A stretch of 64,000 nt of DNA from Bacillus subtilis subsp. subtilis (GTDB lineage: Bacteria; Pseudomonadota; Gammaproteobacteria; Xanthomonadales; Xanthomonadaceae), in the NCBI GenBank assembly GCA_021733645.1, contig JAHREJ010000013.1, forward strand, positions 30,624 through 94,623, given 5' to 3'. Numbering within the stretch: position 1 is the first letter of the stretch; every line of letters starts with the position of its first letter. The notes under the pieces were generated by a model. The model was given only the letters and a program-made list of their open reading frames with translations, searched no databases and was not told where the DNA came from. Positions 43,872 through 53,400 of this stretch are shown one piece after another. Both the position numbers and the translations under genes were made by a program.

Positions 43872-45239
43872 TTACGCGTAACGCGTCTTCAGCATCGCCC
43901 AGGCCGAGCGCAGGGCCAGCGCTTCGCCACCGGCCGGGCGGCCAGGGCGCTCGCCATCGTTCCAGGCGTACACGTCCAGGTGCGCCCAGACCTGGCCTTC
44001 GGCGATGAACCGCTCCAGGTACAGCGCGGCGGTGACCGAGCCGGCCATGCGCGAGCCGGCGTTGGCCAGGTCGGCGATGTTGCTGTGCAGGTAGCGCAGG
44101 TACGGGCGCCACAGCGGCATGCGCCAGACCGGGTCGCGGGTGCGCTCGCCGGCCTGCAGCCACTGCTGGGCCAGGGTGTCGTCGTTGCTGAACAGCGCCG
44201 GCAGGTCCGGGCCCAGCGCGATGCGCGCCGCGCCGGTGAGCGTGGCGAAGTCGAGCACGATCTCCGGCTGCTGTTCGCTGGCGTAGGTGAGCGCATCGCA
44301 CAGCACCAGCCGGCCTTCGGCGTCGGTGTTGTCGATTTCGATGCTCAGCCCCTTGCGGGTGGCGATCACTTCGCCCGGTCGGAACGCGTCCGGGCCGATC
44401 GCGTTTTCCACCGCCGCGATCAGCAGGGTCAGCTGCACCGGCAGCTGCTGGGCCATGACCAGTCCGGCCAGCGCCAGCGCGTGCGCCGCCCCGCCCATGT
44501 CCTTCTTCATGTTGCGCATGCCATCGGCCGGCTTGATATCCAGCCCGCCGGTGTCGAAGCACACGCCCTTGCCCACCAGTGCCACATGTGGCTGGCCGGG
44601 ATTTCCCCAGCGCAGCGCGATCAGGCGCGGCGCACGATGCGAGGCACGGCCCACCGCATGGATGGCCGGGAAGTTCTGCTCAATGAGTGCATCGCCGGTA
44701 ATCACCTCCACCTGCGCGCCATGCGCAGCGGCCAGTTCGCGCGCGGCGTCTTCCAGCTGCTGCGGCCCCATGTCTTCGGTGGGGGTGTTGACCCAGTCGC
44801 GCACGCGCAGGCTGGCAACCACCACGTCGCAGACTTCCGGCGACGGCGTGGCCAGCAGCTGCGCCGGGGCGCGGTTGGGCTTGCGGTAGCGCGCGAAGCG
44901 GTAGCTGCCCAGGCCCCAGCCCAGGTGCAGCAGGGTTTCCACATCGGCCGGCAGTGCATCGGCCACCTGCCAAACGCTGCCCTCGGGCAGCGCGAACGGG
45001 GCGTGCGCATAGGCGTAGGCATCGCCGGGATCACCCACGCCCACGATCGCACCGGCCAGGCCGTGCTCACCGGGCAGCAACACCACGCTGCCGCCGCTGC
45101 CGTTGAAGTGCTGCGCGTCGATCCAGGCCACCAGCGCCGGGCTCTGCTGCGCGCGCCACGCGGCGAACTGGGTGCGCTCCATGACATGCAGCGGCAGGGC
45201 CTTGGCGGACTCGGTGGTGAAACCGTTGATCTGGGTCAT
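43872..45239 (-). CDS. M17-family leucyl aminopeptidase
   Basis: The 455-residue protein has the two-metal active site of M17 peptidases: VGKGVCFDTGGLDIKPADGM (catalytic Lys and first Asp ligands), MKKDMGGAAH, and the signature NTDAEGRLVLCDALTYA. It removes N-terminal residues from peptides in the cytoplasm. The N-terminal ~170 residues diverge from PepA and resemble the shorter PepB-like group, so I leave the symbol open. The HAD phosphatase gene ends 23 bp upstream on the same strand. Confidence 0.92.
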   Translation of the reverse strand: MTQINGFTTESAKALPLHVMERTQFAAWRAQQSPALVAWIDAQHFNGSGGSVVLLPGEHGLAGAIVGVGDPGDAYAYAHAPFALPEGSVWQVADALPADVETLLHLGWGLGSYRFARYRKPNRAPAQLLATPSPEVCDVVVASLRVRDWVNTPTEDMGPQQLEDAARELAAAHGAQVEVITGDALIEQNFPAIHAVGRASHRAPRLIALRWGNPGQPHVALVGKGVCFDTGGLDIKPADGMRNMKKDMGGAAHALALAGLVMAQQLPVQLTLLIAAVENAIGPDAFRPGEVIATRKGLSIEIDNTDAEGRLVLCDALTYASEQQPEIVLDFATLTGAARIALGPDLPALFSNDDTLAQQWLQAGERTRDPVWRMPLWRPYLRYLHSNIADLANAGSRMAGSVTAALYLERFIAEGQVWAHLDVYAWNDGERPGRPAGGEALALRSAWAMLKTRYA

Positions 45240-45262
45240 GCGGGTTGAGGCTCCGTTCGGGG

Positions 45263-45973
45263 TCAGGCGTGCGTTGCCGGTGCGTTCGCATCCAGCCAGT
45301 CGGCCAGGCCGGTCAGGGTGTCGAACTGCAGGTCGGGCTGCAGCGAAGGATGGGTCCAGGGGTGGGCATCGCGGTTGATCCAGCAGCCACGCAGGCCCGC
45401 CTGGATCGCGCCGGCGACGTCCATTTCGGCGTGGTCGCCCACGTGCAGCACCTGCGCCGGGGCCACCCCAAGGCGTTCGCAGGCGGCATGGAAGATGCTG
45501 GCCGCCGGCTTGGCCGCGCCATGTTCGCGCGAGCCGAGCTGGAACACGAAATGATGGGACAGGCCAATCCGCTGCAGGTCGGCGTTGCCGTTGCTGAGCG
45601 CGGCTACCGGCACGCGTGCGGCGATGCGGGCCAGTGCGTCCAGCGCGTCCGGGTAGAACTCCACCTGGTTGCGCGCGGCGTAGAACGCTTCGTAGGCCGG
45701 CTCCACCAGGGCCAGGTCGCCGCCGCTGTTCTCCAGCGCTTCGTGCAGGGTCAGCCGGCGCAGCGCGCTCAGGTCGTGGTGCAGCTGCGGGTTGGCGTGG
45801 AAGGAGCGCTCGCGCAGTTCGCGCATGGCCGCCACCGGGTACATCGCGGCGGTGGCGGGGCTGTGCAGCAGCATCCAGTCAAACAGCACCTGGTCGATGC
45901 GCGCGCCGATGGGGGCGAACGGCCACAAGGTGTCGTCGAGGTCGAGGGTGATGGCTTGGATAGGAAAATTCAC
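45263..45973 (-). CDS. HAD-superfamily hydrolase, YjjG-like
   Basis: The 236-residue protein shows the four HAD motifs: LDLDDTLWP near the N-terminus (nucleophile Asp), VAALSNGNADL, the lysine in HGAAKPAASIF, and HVGDHAEMDVAGA. A helical C1 cap lies between motifs I and II. The closest functional models are pyrimidine nucleotidase YjjG and related small-molecule phosphatases; the substrate is unknown. It is co-directional with the aminopeptidase gene. Confidence 0.88.
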   Translation of the reverse strand: MNFPIQAITLDLDDTLWPFAPIGARIDQVLFDWMLLHSPATAAMYPVAAMRELRERSFHANPQLHHDLSALRRLTLHEALENSGGDLALVEPAYEAFYAARNQVEFYPDALDALARIAARVPVAALSNGNADLQRIGLSHHFVFQLGSREHGAAKPAASIFHAACERLGVAPAQVLHVGDHAEMDVAGAIQAGLRGCWINRDAHPWTHPSLQPDLQFDTLTGLADWLDANAPATHA

Positions 45974-46020
45974 CGGCCCATTCTACTCCCGCCGCTGTGC
46001 GCGGGCATGCCCGGATCGGC

Positions 46021-47112
46021 TCATTCAAACAGCCGTGCCCAGCCCTGCATGCCGTCCAGCCGCGCCAGCACCAGCTTGACGCAGACCAGCAGCGGCACCG
46101 CCAGCAGCAGCCCGACCATGCCCCACAGCCAGCCGAACACCAGCAGCGACAGGATCAGGATCAAGGGCGAAATGGCCATGCGCCGGCCCAGTACGATCGG
46201 CGTCACCACCTGGCCTTCAATGGTATGCAGGGCCAGGTAGCAGGCTGCCGGCAGCAGCGCCTTGAGCGGGTCGCTGAATTCCACAAACCCCATCAGCAGC
46301 ATCAGCGCCACCCCGATCAGCGGGCCCACGTAGGGCGCGAAGTTCAGCAGGGCCGCCACCGTGCCCCACAGCAGGGCTTCCTGCAGGCTGATTCCGAGCA
46401 GCAGCAACACTCCGGAAAACACCAGCCCGACCAGCGCGTTGATCACGGTGATGGTGAGCACGTAGCGCGATACCTCGCGTTCGATCGAACGCAGGATGTC
46501 GGTGGTGAAGCGCTGCTGCTGGCGGCTGGGGAACAGCGCGATGGCATGCCGCTGCAGGTTCTGCCCGTAAATCATGAAGAACAGGGTGAGCAGCACCACC
46601 GCCAGCACCGAGGCGGCCAGCCGGGGTGCGCGGGTGAGCACCTTGTAGGGGTCATCCATCTGGGTGCGCACGATCTGCACGCGCCGGCTGCCCTCGCCAC
46701 CGGCGACCCGGGCGAAATTCTCCGCGGCCTGGTTGGCCTGCTGCACCGGCTTGGTCAGGTCCTGTACCTGTCGGGCCACCTTGCGCAGTTGTTGCGGGGC
46801 TTCCTGCGCCCATTCCATGGCCGGCCCCACCAGCTGCACACCCAGCGCGGCCGCACCGCTCAGGCCCACGCCCAGCACCAGCACCGCGCCCAGGAAGCGG
46901 GGAATCCAGAGCTTGCCCAGCAGGCGCAGGATCGGGTTGCACACCAGCGCCAGGAACATCGCCAGCAGCACCGGCAGAATCACGTCCTGCGCGGCCCACA
47001 GGGTGAACCCGACGGCCAGGGTGGCCAGCACCACCAGTGACATCGGCGCGCGCGGGCGCGGCGAGGGGGGCGCGGCGATGGCGTCGTCGAGGGAAACGGC
47101 AGGAACGCTCAT
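46021..47112 (-). CDS. AI-2E (PerM) family transporter
   Basis: I take ATG 47112 (MSVPAVSLDDAIAAPP), 363 residues; an in-frame start at 47184 lies upstream. Helices are LVVLATLAVGFTLWAAQDVI, VILPVLLAMFLALVCNPILR, FLGAVLVLGVGLSGAAALGV, LAASVLAVVLLTLFFMIYGQ, and the conserved C-terminal block ALLNFAPYVGPLIGVALMLL, TIEGQVVTPIVLGRRMAISP. The family name comes from a proposed autoinducer-2 exporter; other members are Na+/H+ antiporters, so the substrate is open. A Gln/Ala-rich loop (~95-165) is predicted periplasmic. Confidence 0.88.
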   Translation of the reverse strand: MSVPAVSLDDAIAAPPSPRPRAPMSLVVLATLAVGFTLWAAQDVILPVLLAMFLALVCNPILRLLGKLWIPRFLGAVLVLGVGLSGAAALGVQLVGPAMEWAQEAPQQLRKVARQVQDLTKPVQQANQAAENFARVAGGEGSRRVQIVRTQMDDPYKVLTRAPRLAASVLAVVLLTLFFMIYGQNLQRHAIALFPSRQQQRFTTDILRSIEREVSRYVLTITVINALVGLVFSGVLLLLGISLQEALLWGTVAALLNFAPYVGPLIGVALMLLMGFVEFSDPLKALLPAACYLALHTIEGQVVTPIVLGRRMAISPLILILSLLVFGWLWGMVGLLLAVPLLVCVKLVLARLDGMQGWARLFE

Positions 47113-47228
47113 GCGGGCGCCGGGCAGGAAAGGAGCGATATTATTGGGCAAGCCGGGTGCGGGCGGCGTGTTGGTGGCCGGCACCGGTTGCCGGCGCGGA
47201 CCGACCCCGGCTCAGGCATGCATCGGAA

Positions 47229-47262
47229 AACAAAGCGCCCCGCCGCAGCAGGCGGCAGGGCG
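47229..47262 (-). terminator. Rho-independent terminator of the YqjD/E/K-like cluster
   Basis: CGCCCTGCCGC and GCGGCGGGGCG (minus strand) pair over 11 bp with one wobble and are followed by CTTTGTTTTCC. It lies 30 bp past the stop of the last gene. Confidence 0.75.
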
Positions 47263-47291
47263 TCAGGCGCGACCGACACATCTGGTGGGTG

Positions 47292-47738
47292 TCAGCGCTC
47301 GGAAAGATCCGTTGCCGCTTCGGCCGGCTGGGGCTGACGCTGCGGATCGACATCCACGCGCGTCGGCGGAGCGGCAGAGGCCTGCCGCGGTACGTCATCC
47401 ACCGCATCGTCGACCTTGTCGGCGGCCTGCTCGGCGGTATCGGCCGCCTCGCTGGCCTGCATCGAGGCAAACGCCGCCTGGGTACTGGCCAGCAGGCTGG
47501 AGACCGAGCCGATCATCTGCAGCCACCGCGCGCCCTGTACCTTGGCACCCAGCCCGGTGGGCTCCATCCTGCCGGCAAGGAAGCCTCCGGCCAGGCCTAC
47601 GGAGATGATGCGCAGCGGGGTCCAGCCGGCGCGCCACACCGTGCTCAGGGTGGACCAGCTGCTGCGGGTTTTTTCCACCCGCACCGCCACCACCAGTTCG
47701 GCACGCTGCACGCGTTGCCGCAAGGCTTCAAAGTTCAT
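47292..47738 (-). CDS. Hypothetical protein at the YqjK position
   Basis: The 148-residue protein has a basic N-terminal helix (MNFEALRQRVQRAELVVAVR), a short hydrophobic stretch (ISVGLAGGFLAGRME) and a disordered acidic/Pro-rich tail (DKVDDAVDDVPRQASAAPPT). It overlaps the phage-holin-like gene by 4 bp and is the third gene of a DUF883/holin-like/small-protein set, the order of yqjD-yqjE-yqjK in enterobacteria. Homology to YqjK is not visible by eye; the comparison is positional. Confidence 0.68.
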   Translation of the reverse strand: MNFEALRQRVQRAELVVAVRVEKTRSSWSTLSTVWRAGWTPLRIISVGLAGGFLAGRMEPTGLGAKVQGARWLQMIGSVSSLLASTQAAFASMQASEAADTAEQAADKVDDAVDDVPRQASAAPPTRVDVDPQRQPQPAEAATDLSER

Positions 47739-48235
47739 CGCCTGGCCCCGGTCGTATCAACGTCGGCATCGGGATCTTCCTCGCTGGGTTCGTCATACAG
47801 CCCCAGCCGCGACAACTGCCGGCGGGTGGCATGCATGCCGGTGTGGCGGAAGAAGAACGACACCCGCCACATCGCATAGCCGGTCACGATCAGGCTGAGG
47901 ATCGAGGTGATCAGCAGCGAATGGAACCAGCTCATGCCCCAGCGCACCATCAGCGCGATCAGCGTGCCGGCCAGCAACAGCCAGGCCGACGCACCGAACA
48001 CGATGGCCACCCCGCTCCACGCCAGCGCACGCCCGAACGCACTGCGCGCCAGGGCGAAATCGGCCGAGGCCAACCGCCGCAGGGAGCGCAGGGTGTGCTT
48101 GGCCGAATCGACGGTGGCGCGGCCGGCCTGGCCTACCTGGCGGATGCTCTCGTCCAGGTGCGGTGCTTTTTCACCGCTGTCCGGTGGCGGGGCTTGCGCG
48201 CCACCGGTGGCGGTCGACTGGGCTTGATCGCTCAC
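47735..48235 (-). CDS. Phage holin-like (YqjE-type) membrane protein
   Basis: The 166-residue protein has a cytoplasmic N-terminus with a helix (LASADFALARSAFGRALAWS) and two transmembrane segments (VAIVFGASAWLLLAGTLIAL and LITSILSLIVTGYAMWRVSF), matching the phage_holin_3_6/YqjE family. The name is structural only; in E. coli YqjE sits in the inner membrane beside ribosome-binding YqjD. It lies 6 bp after the DUF883 gene and overlaps the next gene by ATGA. Confidence 0.85.
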   Translation of the reverse strand: MSDQAQSTATGGAQAPPPDSGEKAPHLDESIRQVGQAGRATVDSAKHTLRSLRRLASADFALARSAFGRALAWSGVAIVFGASAWLLLAGTLIALMVRWGMSWFHSLLITSILSLIVTGYAMWRVSFFFRHTGMHATRRQLSRLGLYDEPSEEDPDADVDTTGARR

Positions 48236-48241
48236 GCCGGA

Positions 48242-48607
48242 TTACTTGTCGCCGCCGCTGCGGGCCAGCTTGGCAATGATCCAGCCGGCGGCGAACGCCA
48301 CGCCGAACGATGCCAGCGGGCGTTCGCGAATGAGCTCGGCGGCACTGTCGACCAGGTCCTTGCCCTTGTCCATCAGTGCATCCACCTGTTCCTTGGCCGC
48401 AGCGCCACCAAATTCAGCCGCCGCCAGGCCCGACAGCGCGGTGTCGGACAGCTCGGCCTTGACGTTGGCCTTGCCGATACGCAGCTCGTCGCCGGCTGCA
48501 CCGGTGGCGCCCTTGATCGCACCGCCGGCGGCGGTGGCGGCCGACTTCAGGTGCGAACCGGCTTCGCCCAGGTGTTCCTTCAGGTTCTCGGTATTGGTGG
48601 GGCTCAT
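48242..48607 (-). CDS. DUF883 (ElaB/YqjD) family protein
   Basis: The 121-residue protein has a long amphipathic helical region (SHLKSAATAAGGAIKGATGA, GKANVKAELSDTALSGLAAA, KEQVDALMDKGKDLVDSAAE) and a C-terminal membrane anchor beginning RPLASFGVAFAAGWIIAKLA. ElaB/YqjD proteins are stationary-phase tail-anchored proteins that bind ribosomes. It is first in its operon, with ~110 bp to the protease stop upstream. Confidence 0.88.
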   Translation of the reverse strand: MSPTNTENLKEHLGEAGSHLKSAATAAGGAIKGATGAAGDELRIGKANVKAELSDTALSGLAAAEFGGAAAKEQVDALMDKGKDLVDSAAELIRERPLASFGVAFAAGWIIAKLARSGGDK

Positions 48608-48719
48608 CGTGACTCTCCGTTATGTGCGATGGGGAAGGTGACCGCAGCAGACCTGCGGTAACGAACACAAGGTAATAGCATCGGTGGGGTGTAAGGGGCG
48701 TTAGGGCTTGCTGACCCGT

Positions 48720-50147
48720 TCATCGCATCACCAGCACGCCCGGCGTATTGCCGCGGATGATGCGCACCACCAGTTGCGGCGGGCGCTGCTGGAAGTTGGC
48801 GCGCCAACTGGCCAGGTCGGCGAACTCGCCGGCCGTGGTTTCGGTGATGACGTCTCCGGCTGCCAGCCCGGAGGTGGCCGCGCGGCTGCCGCGCTTGACC
48901 TCGCTGACCTGCACGCCACTGATGCCGGCCTGGCGCAGTGCTTCGGGCAGGTCCACGAAGGTGGCGCCCGCCAGGCGCGGGTCGAGCGTATCGCCCACCA
49001 CCGCGCGGGCCTGTTCCTTCAGCGTGGCCTTGAGCTGCTGTGCCTTGCCATCGCGGCGGATGTCCAGGGTGAGCGTGCTGCCCACCGGCTGCAGGCCTTC
49101 AATGTTGTGCAGGGCCTGCGCGCTGTCCACGCGCTGGCCATTGGCGGCCACCACCACATCGCCTGGTCGCAGCCCCGCAGCGGCCGCACCGGAGCCGGCC
49201 AGCACCCGGGTGACCAGCGCACCGCGTGATTCGCTAAGGCCCAGCCCCTGCGCGATCTGCTGGGTCAGATTCTGTGCTTCCACGCCCAGCGTGCCGCGCA
49301 CCACCACGCCATGCTTGACCAGCTGGTCGACCACGTCGCGCGCCAGGTTGGAGGGAATGGCCAGCCCCAGGCCGATGTTGCCAGCCATGCTGCCCTGCGG
49401 GTTGAAGCTGGCGGTGTTGATGCCCACCAGCTGGCCCTGCAGGTTGACCAGCGCACCGCCGGAGTTGCCGGGGTTGATCGACGCATCGGTCTGGATGAAG
49501 TTCTGGTAGCCCAGCCCGCGGATGCCGCTGCGGCCCACCGCCGAGACGATGCCGGAGGTCACGGTCTGGCTGAAACCGAACGGGTTGCCGATGGCCACCA
49601 CGAAGTCGCCCACGCGCAGTTGGTCGCTGTTGCCCAGCGGCAGCGCGGTGAGCTTGTCGGCGGGGATGCGGATCAGTGCGATGTCGGTGTCGCGGTCCGA
49701 GCCGATGAACTCGGCCTTGACCGTGCGCCCGTCCGCCAGGGTGACCTGCACATCGTCGGCGTTGTCGATGACGTGGTGGTTGGTCAGCACCAGCCCGGCG
49801 CTGGCGTCGATGATGACGCCCGAGCCCAGCGATTCATTGATGCGTTCCTGCGGCACTTCGGGGAACAGCCGGCGGAAGAACGGATCGTTGAAGTACGGGT
49901 TGCGCACCCGCACCACCTGCTTGGTGTTGACGCTGACCACCGCCGGCATTGCCCGTTCCAGCATCGGCGCCAGCGACGGCACCGCCTGCCCGGCCACCGA
50001 TGCCGGCAGCGCTGCCGTGGCCGGAATGGCCAGCGTGGCCGGCGCCGCTTCGGCGCGGTTGTCCAGGTGGACGTTGATGGCCGATGCGACAAAGCCACCA
50101 AAGGCGGCGGCAAGCGCAAGGGTGAGCAGTGTCGGGAGCGGTCTCAT
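48720..50147 (-). CDS. Do-type periplasmic serine endoprotease (DegQ/DegP/MucD-like)
   Basis: The 475-residue protein has a signal peptide (PLPTLLTLALAAAFGGFVAS), a trypsin-like domain with catalytic triad H125 (TNHHVID), D155 (DTDIALIRI) and S229 (PGNSGGALV), and two PDZ domains (~265-360 and ~380-475). It degrades or refolds misfolded envelope proteins. Length and spacing match DegQ/MucD. It is divergent from the ribonucleotide reductase gene with 305 bp between starts. Confidence 0.93.
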   Translation of the reverse strand: MRPLPTLLTLALAAAFGGFVASAINVHLDNRAEAAPATLAIPATAALPASVAGQAVPSLAPMLERAMPAVVSVNTKQVVRVRNPYFNDPFFRRLFPEVPQERINESLGSGVIIDASAGLVLTNHHVIDNADDVQVTLADGRTVKAEFIGSDRDTDIALIRIPADKLTALPLGNSDQLRVGDFVVAIGNPFGFSQTVTSGIVSAVGRSGIRGLGYQNFIQTDASINPGNSGGALVNLQGQLVGINTASFNPQGSMAGNIGLGLAIPSNLARDVVDQLVKHGVVVRGTLGVEAQNLTQQIAQGLGLSESRGALVTRVLAGSGAAAAGLRPGDVVVAANGQRVDSAQALHNIEGLQPVGSTLTLDIRRDGKAQQLKATLKEQARAVVGDTLDPRLAGATFVDLPEALRQAGISGVQVSEVKRGSRAATSGLAAGDVITETTAGEFADLASWRANFQQRPPQLVVRIIRGNTPGVLVMR

Positions 50148-50452
50148 GGTCCGTCGGTTCCGTGGCGGAAGAGGTAAAAAACACCTATACGGTAAAGCAA
50201 GCTGAATGAGTGTGTCGGCCTCCGCTTAAACCGCGAATGAAATCCGCGTCGCCACCGTGCGGGCAGGCCGCCCCCGGCGACCGTCGGCGCCGTTGACAGC
50301 GCCCCGCGCCGGCGTAAGCTGGCTGGGCATCGGCCACAAGATGTTGCGTTGCCGATCGGGATTGCCCCAAGAAGTTGGGTTTGCTGTCCGGGGCAATGAC
50401 ACTTGGTCAACACGCTCATGCAGCGCATGGCGCGTGATGGAGCCCGTTCCCC
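50148..50452. promoter_or_regulatory. Divergent promoter region with nrdJa leader hairpins
   Basis: No gene is visible. The part nearer the protease start is relatively AT-rich (AAAAAACACCTATACGGTAA). Before nrdJa, ATTGCCCC (50361-50368) and GGGGCAAT (50390-50397) can pair, while CCCAA/TTGGG (50366-50370/50375-50379) forms a smaller competing hairpin that uses the same C residues. I could not identify a cobalamin riboswitch or a clear NrdR box. Confidence 0.35.
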
Positions 50453-53400
50453 ATGAGCCCGGTGCGACTGGATGTGGTCGGCAACGATGCGCACCCCGAT
50501 GCGGTGCCGCTGCAGCCGGCGTCGCAGGATATCTGGGCGCGCAAATACCGGCTGACTACCCAGCAGGGCGAACCGCTGGATGCCGATATCGATGCCACTT
50601 ACCTGCGCGTGGCCACCGCACTGGCCGATGCCGAAGCCAGCGCGCCGGCACGGCAGTACTGGCGCGAACGCTTCACCTGGGCGCTGCGGCATGGCGCGAT
50701 TCCGGCCGGGCGGATCATCTCCAATGCCGGCGCGCAGGCGTACAAGCCGGCCACCAGCACCATCAACTGCACCGTGTCGGGCACCCTGGACGATTCCATG
50801 GACGGCATCCTGCGGAAGGTCCACGAAGCCGGGTTGACGCTCAAGGCCGGCTGCGGCATCGGCTATGAATTCAGCACGCTGCGCCCGCGCGGGGCATACG
50901 TTGCCGGCGCCGGCGCGCACACCTCCGGCCCGCTGTCGTTCATGGATATCTTCGACCGGATGTGTTTCACCATCGCCTCGGCCGGTGGTCGCCGTGGCGC
51001 GCAGATGGGAACCTTCGATGTGGCGCACCCGGATGTGCGCGAGTTCATCCGGGCCAAGCGCGAGGACGGCCGCCTGCGCCAGTTCAACCTGTCGCTGCTG
51101 ATCACCGATGCCTTCATGCAGGCCGTCGATGCCGATGCCGACTGGCCCCTGGTCTTCCCGCTGACCCGCGCCGAAGCGGCCGGGCTGGACCTGGCCGATC
51201 CGGCCACGGTGCAGTGGCGCGACTGGCCTACCCATCGCAACTACGTGGTGCGCGACGACGGCCTGGTGGCCTGCCGCGTCTACGGCCACCTGCATGCGCG
51301 AAACCTGTGGGACATGATCATGGTGTCCACCTACGACTACGCCGAACCCGGCTTCATCCTGATCGACCGGGTCAACCAGATGAACAACACATGGTGGTGC
51401 GAGGACATCCGCGCGACCAACCCGTGCGTCACCGCCGACACCTGGGTGCAGACCCGCGAGGGGCCACGCCAGGTGGCCGAGTTGGTGGGTCGTCCGTTCC
51501 AGGCACGCGTGGATGGGCATGACTACCCCAGCACCGCCGCGGGTTTCTTCCTGACCGCGCACAAGCCGGTGCTGGCCGTGCAGACCCGCCAGGGCCATCG
51601 GCTGCGCCTGACGGCCGACCATCGCGTGCGCCGGGTAACCCAGCGCAACCGCTGGACGCTGCATAGCCAGTGGTGCGAAGCCGGGCAGCTGCAGCCGGGC
51701 GACGAAGTGCAGCTGCACGACCACCGCGCCTGCACGGACTGGCCGGGCGCGCTTGACCACGAGCAGGGCTTCCTGCTCGGCCTGTTGATGGGCGACGGCA
51801 CCGTGCAGGCAGACGCTGCGGTGCTGTCGGTCTGGTGCCTGGCCGCGGTGGCCAACGGCGCACCCGCCACCCCGACTGCCGGGGTGCGCGCGCTGATGGC
51901 CGAAGCCCTGCGCTGCGCACGGACGCTGCCGCACCACGCCGACGTCGCCGGCTGGTGCCGGGTGGCCGGGCGCGGCGAATGGCAGTTGAAGTCGGCCGCG
52001 CTGCGCGACCTGGCCTGGCAGATGGGCATGGTGCCGGGGCACAAGACGATGACCCCGGCGCTGGAAAAACTCTCCAGTGCGGCCTGCCGCGGTTTCCTGC
52101 GCGGCCTGTTCGACGCCGATGGCCGCGTGCAGGGCAGCCAGGCCACGGGCGTCTCGATCCACCTGGCCCGGTCCGGCCGGGCCTGCCTGGAAGCGGTGCA
52201 ACGCATGCTGCTGCGCCTGGGCATGCCCGCCACGCTGTGCGCACGCCGTGCTGACGGCCCCGCGCTGCCGCTCGATGGCCACGATGGCCAGCGCGGCCAT
52301 CCCCGCCAGGCCCGGTTCGAGCTGGTCATCGGCGGCGAGGGCGTGGCCGGCTATGCCGCGCGGGTCGGCTTCGCCGACAGCGACAAAGCCGCGCAGTTGA
52401 CCCGGGCATTGGCCCGGTGCCGTGGCGCGCCAGACCGCAGCGGCTTCTTCGCCACCGTGGAAGCGGTGCAGCCCGACGGCGTGGACGCGGTCTTCGACGT
52501 GCAGGTGCCCGGTGTCCACTGCTTCGATGCCAACGGCCTGCACGCGCACAATTGCGGCGAACAGCCGCTGCCGCCCTACGGCGCCTGCCTGCTCGGCTCG
52601 ATCAACCTGACCCGGTTCGTTCGCGAGCCGTTCACCGACCGCGCCCGCTTCGACTGGGAGGAGTACAAAGAGGTGGTGCGGGTGTTCACCCGCATGCTGG
52701 ACAACGTGGTGGAGGTCAATGGCCTGCCATTGGCGCAGCAGCGCCAGGAAATCCTGCGCAAGCGACGGCACGGCATGGGCTTCCTCGGCCTGGGCTCGAC
52801 CCTGGCGATGCTGCGCATGACCTACGGCGATCCGGCGTCGTGCATCTTCACCGGAGACGTGGCCCGCGAGATGGCCATCGCCGGGTGGGAAACCGGCTTG
52901 GCGCTGGCCCGCGAGAAAGGCCCCGCCCCGATCCTGCTGGAGACCTTCACGGTGACCGCCACAATGCTGCGCCAGCGCCCGGAGATGGCCGACGACGGGT
53001 GGCGGGTGGGCCAGCAGATCCAGGGCAAGGTGCTGCATGCCCGCTACAGCCGCTACATGCAGCGCATCGCCGAGATTGCCCCGGACCTGGTCCAGGCGCT
53101 GGCCGAGGTGGGCGCGCGTTTCACCCACCACAGTTCGATCGCCCCCACCGGCACCATCAGCCTGTCGCTGGCCAACAACGCCTCCAACGGCATCGAGCCG
53201 TCCTTTGCCCACCATTACAGCCGCAACGTGATCGTGGCCGGGCGCAACAGCAAGGACAAGGTGGACGTGTTCTCCTACGAGCTGCTGGCCTACCGGCAGT
53301 GGATCAACCCGCAGGCGATGCCGTTCGCGCAGGACGCCGCCGCGCAGCTGCCGGACTACTTCGTGGCTGCCGACGACATTTCGCCCAAGGCCCACGTCGA

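Noticed and set aside
50148..50452. Cobalamin riboswitch or NrdR boxes upstream of nrdJa
   Set aside because: No B12-box-like sequence was found, and AACACCTATACGG near 50179 matches only half of an NrdR box.
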